Source: Chamaea fasciata (taxonomy: Eukaryota; Chordata; Aves; Passeriformes; Sylviidae). From it: DNA of 64,000 nt. The notes below the pieces were generated by a model. That model made no database searches, was not told the DNA's origin, and worked only from the letters and a program-made list of their open reading frames with translations. The translations under genes and the position numbers were made by a program. The DNA lies in NCBI GenBank assembly GCA_029207755.1, contig JARCOQ010000012.1, forward strand, positions 19,207,740 through 19,271,739, in the 5' to 3' direction. Positions 25,740-37,100 of this stretch are shown here, in pieces. Positions within the stretch are counted from its first letter, which is position 1, and each line of letters starts with the position of its first letter.

Positions 25740-26960
25740 AAAGCTCCTCCGTTCACACCGGCTGGCTGAGAGTGCGAGGCGGAGTGGTTTTCCCCCGAGC
25801 AGCAGAGTCGCTAACAGCGGTCAGCCCTGCGCTTGCCTAAGTCAGGTAGCACTGACGAGCCCTGGAGCCGCTGTAAGCCAGCCCCGCTCACTGCGCTCCC
25901 ATCCTCGGGGTCCTCCGCAGCCGCAGTGTGCAGACACTGCTGGCCAGGGCGCCCCCAGTAGCGGTGTAAATTAAAGCTAAAGACCATTATGTAAGAGCCA
26001 ATTATTACATAAACTCGCTCCCGCTCCAGCCCCGGCTCTTCCTCCCCGGGGACGCGGTGTCCCAGCGGGGCCCGGGCTGAGCCCGGCTAGCCCCGGCACA
26101 GCCCGCAGCTGCCGGACCGCACGGCGCAGCAGCGCCCGCTTTTCCCAGTGAACTAACAGACACCCGGCACATCTGGATTTACAGCCCCTCTGAGATCCCC
26201 ACAATCCCACAGCCCCCTCACTCACTCTCCTGACACAGCCCACACCCACCTCGCCCCACACACATCCGGCACACACCGATCCCTGCCCCGCCACCTCCGC
26301 GCTGCCCCAGCCGCACACACCCCACACAGACCCCCCTCTGCTCCGCAACACCTGTGCCCCCCCCGCCCCTGTCCCGCACACACCCCTCTGCTCCCACACC
26401 GCCCCCTGCACACAGCCCCACCCTGCCCCGCACACACACATCCTGCCCCGCACAGAACACACCCTGTGCCCCGCACACACATCCTGCCCCGCACACACCC
26501 CACACCGACCCCGCCACCGCCGCAGCCCGTGCCCCGCACGACTCCCACCTCCCCGCTTCCGCACAGCCGCCGCTCCAGGCCCGGCTCCTCTCCCTGTGCC
26601 CCGGCACGGCTGCCCCAGCGGTGGCCACTCTCCGCCCGCCCCGTCCCCCGCCCCGGCCGCACCCACCGTCCGAGCGGCCGTCACTCGCGCCCGCCGGCCC
26701 CGCGCTGCCCCCGGCGGGGCTGAGGGACGGCGCTGACCGACAGCCCCGCCGCCCAACCCGCCCCGGGTTCCCGTCAGGACACGGCGGGCCGGGCCCGGCC
26801 CCGCCCCTCCGCCATGTTGTGCGCGGCGGGCGCGGCCGCGGCGGGGCCGGCCGGGCTGAGGGGCCCCGCGCCCGCCGCCCCTGAGGCGCTGAGGGAGCGC
26901 CGGGCCCGGCCCTGGGCTGCACAGTAAAGTGAGCCAAAAGGAAGCGAGTCACGTGTGTTA
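25740..26960 (-). promoter_or_regulatory. PDP2: CpG-island promoter of PDP2
   Basis: GC content and CpG density rise sharply here against AT-rich flanks, peaking at about 26,500-26,900. GC boxes (CCGCCCC on the plus strand) are frequent. At 26,806-26,820 the minus strand reads CAACATGGCGGAGGG, a good YY1-type initiator motif as found at housekeeping transcription starts. No TATA box was seen. The long open frames across the island on both strands are products of base composition. The position upstream of PDP2, with no other gene nearby, assigns it to PDP2; divergent non-coding transcription is possible. Confidence 0.75.
26340..26510. repeat. Degenerate CCCCGCACACAC minisatellite in the PDP2 CpG island
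   Basis: The plus strand repeats variants of CCTGCCCCGCACACACA many times at irregular spacing. The complementary strand is G-rich with many GGGG runs. It lies within the island, downstream of the probable start region. Confidence 0.75.
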
Positions 26961-27805
26961 GGAAGAAAAAGCACCAGCAGGGGTTTCTTCCTCATTAATA
27001 ACGTTCAAAACCACGCTGTTTCCTTGAGGGGGCACCCCTCGGCTTTTCGGGTTTTTTTCCAGTACGATTCCCCACCCTTCAGCGCTGAGGACACCGGCTG
27101 ATGAGGCTCAAAATCGCAAAGCTCTTTCGTAATTAACTCGTCATATAAATTATGGAGAACAAAAGGGCTCGTTTTGCTGACTCCCTGTTTTTTTGGTTTC
27201 ATATGACTGCTTGTCTCGGTTAACGTTTCCTCTGAGCGGTTCTAAGCCCGGTGTGAGGGGAAGGAATGGGCCCAAAGTGCATGGTGGTTAATCAGTAGTC
27301 ACTGCTGTTAACGCAGTGGTTACTAAGTAGCCCCTGCTTTAAAACTTCTAAGAATCGTGTTTTTGCAAAAACAGAGGCTCATAAGTCACAAGAGGTTTTG
27401 ATACCATCGGTGCATTTTTTTTAATTCGCCTGGCTTCTTGTACTGAAGGATTTTTAGTTGAATAACGTGGTGCAAGTACTCTAGATGAGATAAGCGTGTT
27501 CCCAAGTTACCTCATGTGGAAAGATGATCATCTTCTCTGAGCTTTCACTTGTTTCTTGTTTTTATTCAAACAATGAAACGTAGTTTCGTGTTGCATGGAA
27601 GAGCATACAAAAAAAAATTGTCGTCTTAACAAAAACTTTCCTAACAATATTTCAGCATACGCAAAAAACCGCCTCAGGTTTGATGCAATTGTTTTATCTG
27701 CCTGACAAATCTGAACGGAAAGAGGACACCCACAGCAGCCCTTACCTGCGTGTCTCTGCTCTGCCCGGTGCTCAGGTACACCAACAGCAGCCTCGGGATC
27801 TCCCC
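26961..27805. other. Intergenic, left edge next to CpG island
   Basis: No gene recognised. Short open frames have no family resemblance. Confidence 0.5.
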
Positions 27806-27843
27806 GGGGAATGGGGAATGGGGAATGGGGAATGGGGAATGGG
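27806..27843 (+). repeat. (GGGGAAT)5 minisatellite
   Basis: Five perfect 7-bp units followed by GGG, directly ahead of a CR1 3' end. Four or more G4 runs separated by AAT could form a G-quadruplex. Confidence 0.9.
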
Positions 27844-28004
27844 CACGGCCCCGAGGCTGCCGGAGCTCCAGGGGCATTGGGACAGCGCTGCCAGGGATGC
27901 ACAGGGGGGATTGTTGGGGTGTCCGGGCAGGGACAGGAGCTGGACCCGATCACCCTTGTGGGTCCCTTCCTACTCAGGATATTCCATAATTCAATGATTC
28001 TTCC
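27844..28004 (+). mobile_element. CR1 LINE 3' end fragment
   Basis: It carries the CR1 3' block that reads GGAGCTGGACCCGATCACCC, then TTGTGGGTCCCTTCCTACTC and a tail of TTC-AATGATTC form. Another CR1 subfamily, truncated at the 5' side near the GGGGAAT repeat. Confidence 0.8.
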
Positions 28005-31000
28005 TTCTGCCCTACTAATTTCCAGCTTTTGTACCATTTACAAAACTGATAAAGCCTCACACAGTAGCCTGGAAATGAACCTGACTGCTCTGCGTTTCCT
28101 GTGCTCCCACCATGGTTAAATGCTTCTTTTCAGCTGAAAGCTGTAACCCATTGCTCATGTAGTAATTTCATGAATTCATATGCGTAAGCTGAAGTGACTT
28201 AGGAACCATGTAAATGAAAGTGAAACAATTAACAGTCCTGCAGGAGATGTTCCTTTCACTTCACGTTTTCTAAATACAAGGAGGAATACCATATTGAAGG
28301 TACTTGACAGGGCTGAATATCAAGTTGAATTGAGATTTAGATTCTACTTTGGACTGTTTGATTATGCTGATGAACTAAAGTGATACATAATTAAAGGGAA
28401 AAATAGAAATGCTACTCTGATATGATATGATCTGAGGAAAGAAATGGTATTGCTCAGGCTTGCAGTGTTTTTGCCTTTAGGAATATCTAAAGAAATGGCA
28501 AATTTCTGTAGCAACGGTGCTCAGTTGCCATAGTGCTTTATGTTCTTAATTTGCATTGAAAAAACTAGAACTCAAGTTTCTTTAAATACAACTCAGGTTT
28601 GGTTTTGACTTTGTTGATTATAGGTGAGCCAAGTTTAGTCCTGTGCCAGAAGAAAATCCTTACCTGTATTTATAAGAAAATAAGTCTCATTTCAGGTATT
28701 GTATTAATGTGCAGCTATAGGCTAAAATATAGCAGATCCTATATTTAGATTTTTTTCAAGGAACAGTCATATCTGCTGACTTGTACAGTCAGCAGCTCTG
28801 GTTTTCTGTGGAAATACATTCTTGAACTCATTTCTGTGTTCTTGTTTAAGCCTGACTGCACTATTTGGGGTTTCCTTCTTTCTCATGGAACATAAGTTTT
28901 CCCCCTACTTGTTGGTTTGGACAACTGGCTGTGGCTACTTTGGTGCAATTCAAACATCTTCTGCTTCCAGAAGCTGCAAACAGCTGCCCCTCATCCGCAC
29001 TGCCTTCAAAGCAGGTGATAGCATGGATTACTTTCCGTGACCTCATTGATTTAATGAAAAGTCTGGGACTCCTGATGCTTTGTAAACATTTCTTGTTATG
29101 GGGACACACAAGATCAGAAACACCAAATAAGGCAGATATTTCTAAGAGAGCAAGTTAAAAATTGGACTAATATTTCTAATAAATAATATTTTTTTGTCAA
29201 AAAGCTGACCAGCAGCAAAAGGTTTGAATCCAAAGAAAAGTAATAAACTACTACTAAAAGTAGTTTTCTAGTTTTCAGAAGTTTTTCTGCAATAAAGAGA
29301 CTCAGCCTAGTGATACAGAGTAGAAAACAGCAAGAGATCCAAACCCTTTGGAAACTTGTGAACCTGCAAAGGAACTGTTTCTGTGGCCCATCTCAGGGAA
29401 CACAGAGTGAGTTTTGTGCTTTTTGCACAGAAAGATCTACAGTCTAATAACCAGCTTTTGGAAAGGAAACAGCACCAGCCCACAAAACACCTTCCTGCTG
29501 AGCAACTTTAAGAATGTCCCCTGTTTGCTGGCTGTATCTTGCCCTGTGAATGACAGACATTTCATCTGTTGTATATGACATTTTGGATTTTCACAAAAGG
29601 AAAATTGGCACTGCAGATGGAGAAATCTCTTACTATAAACAAACAAAACTCACAAACAAATGGAGAGTCTAGGTCTGTTAGAGCAACTGTATTTTCTAGT
29701 TTGGTTGCAGCTGTTCCAGTCTAATCTTCCTAAGTAATCTAAACCAAACCCTCAAATGCTAGGAAAGAAGGCAAGCTGCAAGAAACATCGATAAACAGAG
29801 GTAAATGCCATGAGCAATGGTAGGAAAGGTGCCATTCCAGCTCCCCAGCTTCATTTAGCCTCTCCTGTTGCAGCAGTGGCTCAGCAGTGTCTGGAGCTGC
29901 AGGGGTTAATCTGAAGACCCAGTTTAAGTCAAAGTAATTGCACTGGTGCAAAGGTCTTTCCAGTTGCTATAATGGGATCTGAATGCCACATGGATCATTT
30001 TTATTGGATGTTGCTTAAAAATTGGTTTAAGTTAAACAAACAAATGTTCATTAAGGTTCTGTGCCACTGTAAAAGTAAATTTACATTTCTTGAGGTCAGT
30101 TTTCAAGTCCAGGAAAGTCTTGTGGCTTGGGAAGAAGTACTCATGTGTGAAAAAACCTGATAATATTCCTTTCCTCTCTCTCCTCCTTCCACCTTCTCCT
30201 CCAACAGACAAACAGGGTGAGCTAAATTGCTGTATTTAATATTCCACTGTGTTGATATGAAATTAAATTATTTGCCTTACTATGTTGCTGTTCACAACCT
30301 GGTGCTGAAGTTTTACTAAATTTCAAATGCAGTGCGGGTAGCAGCATAAATGGAACATCAGAGGAGTGAAAGTTCCCTGCCTTACAGCTGTGCAAGTTAG
30401 AAATAGTGCTGTGCAAGTCAGTCAGGTTCCATCCTCTGCTGTGCTTTCTTCAGGGTGAGAAAAAGTATGAGACCTCCGCTGTCCCAGGCAAGCAGACACG
30501 GTACTTTGATACTCAGTGCTGTCACTAAAGGGTTGCTTCTGCATGCAGAGGAGTTCAGAGAGGAAAGCAGCTACAATGAGGTATATGATAACACCCCATT
30601 TTCTTCAGGCTTATCTCTGTTTTTTCCTGAAATGCTCTCTTTTTATCTTTCTGACCTTTGAACTCTGCCAAAAGCACCAGCTGGTGCTGAGGTACCTTGC
30701 AAAACTTTTCCCCAGTTCTTGTATTTGGATTAATTTACCCTCATCATGAAGTGTATCATTATAAGTCTGCTACATCATAGCAACTGTATGATGGAAACTA
30801 CCTAAAAATCTTTCTGCTTGCAAGAGATTGGGGGAAAACCCCAAAGATGAACTGTGACTACAGCAATTAAAGTTTCAAAGCTAAAGTTAAGAGAGTGTGC
30901 AGTTCACCAAGCAGAGGATCTCTCTGCTCAGCAGTGAAATGAGGAACAAACAACTGTAACTGGTTTATCGAGTTTCTTTTGTCAGACTGATTTTTATCTG

Positions 31001-34000
31001 AGGAAGGAATTTCAGTGACTACACATACAGAGTCAGCAAGGGGTTTTCAATCACTCATATCTTTACAAATTATTATTGTCACATTTAAATTCTCTCATCT
31101 CTTGTATTTTGACTGAATGGGCCTTAACAAGTATTTTAAGCATTGTGGCAAGAAAGGGAAGGAGAGCCACTAGATGGCATTTTTAATCCAGCTTTTACTG
31201 CTGTGCAAGTTCAGTTGCTGTCCTAAATGTGAGGCCTCTGTTCTCTCAGACAGGATGGCTGCAATCCCAAGAGAAGGTAAGTGAATTCTTGCTGGAATAA
31301 TTACAGTCAACTCCCATTTTTTCTTCAACACAACAACTTGGTAAAAGATAATGTTTTAGAATCATTCAATCTCAAAATAAATGAAGTGCATTAAATCGGT
31401 GCTTATCCAATAAAATATTTGTGGCTTTTTTATTGGATGATCAGGGTCTCAAGAAACAACAAAGAATGTAGAAGTCTTCCTTTTATATTTTACTTCCCCA
31501 CGGTAAAAAATAGATTAAGTTCTTCCATCCAACAACTGAAAAAAAACCAACCCTCAAACAACCAAAAAACCCTATAAGCAAAATGAAATTTATTTCTACA
31601 GGAAGGTACAGTTCAGTTTCTCCCTGGAACCGAGCACCTTGGGGCAATGCAGTATTTAAAGCTCTTTGCAATGTCTGAGCTTTTACAATAACTGTGTAAG
31701 CTAAACATTATCCTCCTGCTGCTCATGAATAAACTACCCTCAAAGAAGCTTAAGTACTGTGTGCAAGGTCACATTCTGGGTATAACTAATTTTTTTTAGA
31801 TTGAAGGGTTGGAGCTGGGGAAAACTGGACAAAGTTTCAATGCACAAGCCCTCTTTACCTCCTATGAGAGACAGAGAGTCTACACCTATGCCTAAAATGA
31901 GAGGAAAACACTGAAACTGCTGATTTTGACCTGCTCTGTGAACACCTGTACAAATATTAATGCAGCAGTACTGGGATAGCTTGATTATGGTACACATGAT
32001 AAATAATATTGGTTTTATTTTAATCAGAAAAGTATTTTAAATTTGCCCCTAATATTTTTTTTTTTTTTGCTATCCAAATGTAAAGTTTTTGGAAAGACTT
32101 TTTACATTTTCAAATGCATCTCTTCATGTAAATTTTAACAAGGACATAAGATTCATGATAGTAACTTAACTCTGGGCAAGAAGTCATTCAAGGTATACAG
32201 TATGTCAGAACTTAAGTGAAAGGATTAACACGAAACAGAAACTGTTAATCCCAGAAGATGGTAAGAACTGTGATATGGACTAAAAAGATCTGTCAAAAAT
32301 AATTTCTAAGATTTAAAAACACGCCCATAAACTTGGGAGGGATAACTCATATCTGTATTTAAATCATTCCACAGTAGCTTAGGTGAGGTTTCTGTAGAAC
32401 AAAAGATAAGCAATTAAAGCATTCCTTGATCCAAAAGAGATGCATCCACTGAAAACATCAAACAATATGTTAATGAAAATCCAAGAAAAAGAATGCTGTA
32501 AGTAGAGAGAGACGGATCTTCTCAAAATAAAGGATGAAGATATGCACACGTGATTTTAGTCTCATTTATTTCATTTGTTAAGAAATTAAGATACATTAAA
32601 GAGAGTTTCTACAATACCAGTTTGCATTACTAGCAAAGGTCATAATACATTCGTAATAGATAAACCCATTGCATTTTGTAAGGATTTTCCATTGCCTTTA
32701 GCATCTGCTGGATAAGAATCTCACATCTAAAACAATGCTGAATTAGCCCTCACAACAGTCCTGTGAGGTAGAGGTCAGTGTTACCCTCTTTCTACATAAG
32801 AGGAAACTGAGAAACAAAGTTTTAGGTCAGTGTACCATAAAAACCATGGAGATTTGAGGAACAGAATTCCAGTCTTTCACTCCTTGTACTGTGCTCCACA
32901 TCTCATGTCATCCTTCCCTGGAGGAAGGGGAGCAGCCACAGCAGCTGCTGTTCTCCCTTCTCCCCACTTCCCTTGATCTTGTACATCTTTATTTCTCCAT
33001 CTCAGCTGATGGAAAGTGATAACATCAGTGATTTCTACCTGAACTACACAGACAGAACAGGCCGTGTGAAGCCCAGAACTCCAGGAGCTGGGAATTGGCT
33101 ATGGGTAGTGACAGAGAACATCACAGTATTGAGAACCAGTCAGAATTTTGTCACTAAGCTGCAGAACCAACACGTGGCTGTTCTAAAGCAACTTTCGCAG
33201 AGGTAAAAGGACTCAAGAGCACTGAAGCCTTGGGTGTGCAGGGAGCATCCCTGCCAGGCAGCCCTGGGACAGGGAGGGTCTGTGCAGAAATGCACACTCA
33301 GGGCAGACAAGATCTACCTCTGTTAGGTCCCTCAAGGAAACAAAATACCTGGTCTCCGTAGGGCAGACACTGAAGCAGGTCATATTGCAGAGCAGAGCAC
33401 TGAGCTGAGGTAGAATCTGAGCAACTGAGGACCACAAAACACACCTGGATCACTACAGAGGAAGTCCTCAACCAAAATGCCCCAGACCAGGGCACTGTGG
33501 TTCTGTGTTCTGCATGGGCTGAAAGGGCAAATACCTAAATAACATTGCAGTAAACTGCTCTGCTTTTCAACACAGCATTACATTGGTACTTCTCACTGTA
33601 AGATAACATCTCCGAACAGTAGACTTAAAATATATATTTAATTTTCATACCAGAGCCTACTTGAGGCGAGTAAAGAACTTTTTTTCTAGTGCTACTTGTA
33701 CACTCTGTGTTACCAGGCAGCAAGAATACAGGGAAAGCAGTCTTTAAATCGGAGTTCAGCAAATGGTAACAACAGATCAGTAAGGAATATTTAAATCCAA
33801 TTTGTCCAAAATTCTTGATTACTGTTCCCTCATGTATTCAATGAGACAAGCAGAAGTTGTGGCCATCAGCACTAGTAGATCACTACATAATTTTCCATTT
33901 TATATCAAGTTGGATTTTAATGTCATTTTAATTTTACAGAGTTTCAGGTCTTGAATAACAACCTAGTTCACTCAGCTATCCCTTATATTAAATAGTGCTG

Positions 34001-34198
34001 GTTAAAAAGATGCCATTTCTCCAAAGAAAGGGCACTTCAAATAAAATGGGAAGCCAGAAGACTGTACCCCTCCAAGCAGAGGGTTCATGGAAATGCCTGT
34101 CTTGTGAGTTCCATGAGTGGTCCATAGACCAGAGTTTCTGTTTAGAGTATCTCACATGTGGAAGCTCTTGGATATCTCAGGTCCATTATCAGTTTTCT
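28005..34198. other. Intergenic spacer between PDP2 and the CA7 3' end
   Basis: AT-rich, without CpG clusters. No open frame resembles a known protein. The right end (about 33,900 onward) probably contains the CA7 3' UTR. Confidence 0.5.
33916..33932 (-). terminator. CA7: Candidate CA7 poly(A) signals (two ATTAAA)
   Basis: Two minus-strand ATTAAA hexamers (33,916-33,921 and 33,927-33,932), about 270-285 bases after the CA7 stop codon. ATTAAA is the commonest variant signal. Use is inferred from position only. Confidence 0.35.
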
Positions 34199-37100
34199 TC
34201 AGGCCTTGAAGGAAGCTCGAACAATTCTTCCCTTCAGAGGCTGGGGGGGGCGAAAGTTATTGGCCATTTGGACCCTCTGGTCTTCCTCACCGGTGAAGAG
34301 CAGCATGCGGAATTTCTCCAGCTGGAAGTTCAGGGGAAACAATTCACTGCTTAAGGGGGCAATCAACAGTAATGCTTTTTAAAAAAGGACTAAAAGGAAA
34401 TATTCAGTATATTTTAATCAGTTAATGGAACAGGTTCAAGCAAAGCATCTAGAGAGTATTAACAGAAAATAACGAAAGCTCTGAGGCTTGAACAGGCTGA
34501 ACATTCACAGACTTTTAACTTGGCCTCATTTCAAATCTAAACAGTCTTTGCCTGCTTATCTAGCACTGAATGCTGCAAGAACTGAGAGAGTATCAGAAAT
34601 GTACCTGTTTCACAGAGATTCTGATGGGTTCTTTCAGCACTATCCATGTCACACTCTCATTAAGGGGTGGGGTTGTCAGAGAACCAAGGTATGTCCAGTA
34701 ATCTAGACTCAAGGGCAGGAGACATTTAGGGTTGAAGCCTCTAAACTGAGCTTTTGTTCCCTGGGAAAAGAAAATAGACTTAAAATTTATCCTTTTACTT
34801 TTAAGTGCAGGTAAAATAACTTTTTTGAAAGCGAAGAAATTAAAAATAGGGGAAAGGAGAAGTCTGTAAAGGTTTGGCTACCTTATAACTGTTAGGCAAA
34901 AGTAGATGGCAAGTGTGATGCCTAATGCTGGCTTACTGGACTTTGAGGTCTTGCACCATTGTCTCTACCAAAATTCACCTCTAGTCACAACAGACCCCAA
35001 AATAATGCAGAAGTGTGTTCTGTATATAGTGTTCAATGTGAGCTATAGACAATATAATGGCAGAATTCCTTGTTTCATTACTTCTCATCTACTTTAGTAG
35101 GAAAATTTAAATCCTATAGTAATTTTCTGGTATGGTAAATATTGGCTTAAAAAAAATCAAACCTTCAAGTCTAAAATTAGAAGGTGGATTGATGGAGGAA
35201 TATGCATCAGCCAAAAGATTGGTAGAAATAGAAGGAGGTGCTGCCTAAAGTAGTGATTGCCTTAAGTATACCAGTCTAGAACAACACTCTTCAGCCTGTA
35301 GGAGCATCCAAATGGGTCTCAGTCACTCAGAAAACACCTCAGGAACAAACTCTGGACCTCAGTGAGATCATCCCTGACAGAGCTCTGCAGCAAAGACAAA
35401 CAGGCAGCTTCCACTTGTGCCAGCTGAGGCTGAATGGAAAAGCATTATTTTGCTGAGTCTCAAGGGTCAGGGAGCTGTTGATTTTAGAGTTTTTGGGAAA
35501 GGCAGAACCTCTGGATGACATGTGGAGTCAGCACAGCCTAGTGAGGCAGCTGAGATTAGGAAAATGATATGAACTTTGGAAGGGAAGAAAAAACTACAAC
35601 AGTTATGTTCTAGTTATGGGAGGATCTGTGGGTGGGTGATTTTTCATTTTTGTCTCAAAGATGTACATGAGATGATTTTTAAAGGATATCCCAGAAGCAA
35701 ATTTAAAGAGCTTAGAACTTACTTTAAATTTTACCATGTACAAAGCGTCAGTGAGTCTGTTCATACTGGCATGTTCTTTTCCAATCTAAAAGAATGGAAT
35801 AGACAGTTTAAACTAGAAGGGCTACAACTATGCTTTAATTAGGTGCTGTTTTCTTACCCAAATCTTAACATTCCTACCAAAGTTTATCAGCAATTTGCAA
35901 TGCATTAATGCTTCCACTAAGTCATCTGTTTTCCTTAAGCACTTCTTAAATATGTGGCATAGTCCTCAAACACTTTACAGCATAATGCTTTATATCATGT
36001 AAACATGCTATTTTTGCAATTCTTACCTCCAAGAAAACACCAACTACTGCCAAGCCATCTGGAGCTGCTGCTGCCTCTCCAAATGTTGCATATTTTCTGG
36101 CATTCCAATGTACTAAGTGGAGCTTTAAAGAAAAATAACAATTAAGAATTAAATTAGTGATAGAAGTTATGAACGTGGTTTCTCATTGACAGCACTAACA
36201 CTTGTTCATAACAGAAGAGTTTTGTGTCAAAGGCATTGCTGGAAACATGAAGAAGTTCAATCTGTTGGACAGGTCCATGAGTGTGGGCAGGAACCAGACA
36301 AGTTTTCTGTAACAGCCCACACGGGGGTGGCATGGCCAGGCTTTGGGAGTGGGAGGGTACAGGGGTGGCTTCTGTGAGAAACTGCCAGAAGCTTTCCCAG
36401 CTCGTGATCACAAGGAAGGGACCCAGGCTGGAGCAGCTCCTGAAGGACTGACTGCACCATGGAAAGGACCAGGCTGGAGCAGCTCCTGAAGGACTGACTG
36501 CACCATGGAAAGGACCAGGCTGGAGCAGCTCCTGGAGGACTGACTGCCCCAGGGAAAGGAGCAGGAGCAGCTCCTGGAGGACTGACTGCCCCATGGAAAG
36601 GACCAGGAGCAGCTCCTGGAGGACTGACTGCCCCATGGAAAGGACCAGGAGCAGCTCCTGGAGGACTGACTGCCCCATGGAAAGGACCAGGCTGGAGAAG
36701 CTCATGGACCCACTGTCTCCTGTGGGAGGGACCCCACACTGGAACACAGGAAGAGTGGGAAGAGCCCTTCCCCTGAGGAGGAAGGAGCAGCAGAGACAAC
36801 CTGGGACGAGCGAGCACAGCCCCCATTCCCTGCCCCCTGCACCACTCCAGGGAGAGGTGGAGAAAGCTGGGAGTAAAGTTAAACCCAGGAAGAAAGGAGG
36901 GGTGAGGAGAAGGTGTTTTAAGATTTAGTTTTTGTTTGCCTTTCTCCTACTCTGATTTGGTTGTTAATGGATTTTTTTTGTTTTGCTGTGTCAGTAACTG
37001 GTGAGGGATCTCTCCCTGCCCTTATCCCAACTCACAAACCTTTCCTTATATTTCCTCTCCCCATCCGGCTGAGGAGGGCAAGGATGGCTGACCTACCCAT

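Noticed and set aside
25977..26952. Long open frames on both strands (up to 259 codons)
   Set aside because: They lie in the PDP2 CpG island, where stop codons are rare because of base composition and the repeats are low complexity.
36418..36690. Possible CRISPR-like array
   Set aside because: The units are contiguous without unique spacers, and the genome is vertebrate.
36154..36826. Minus- and plus-strand open frames with 14-residue repeats
   Set aside because: They are translations of the 42-bp minisatellite in the LTR-like element, not a repeat protein.
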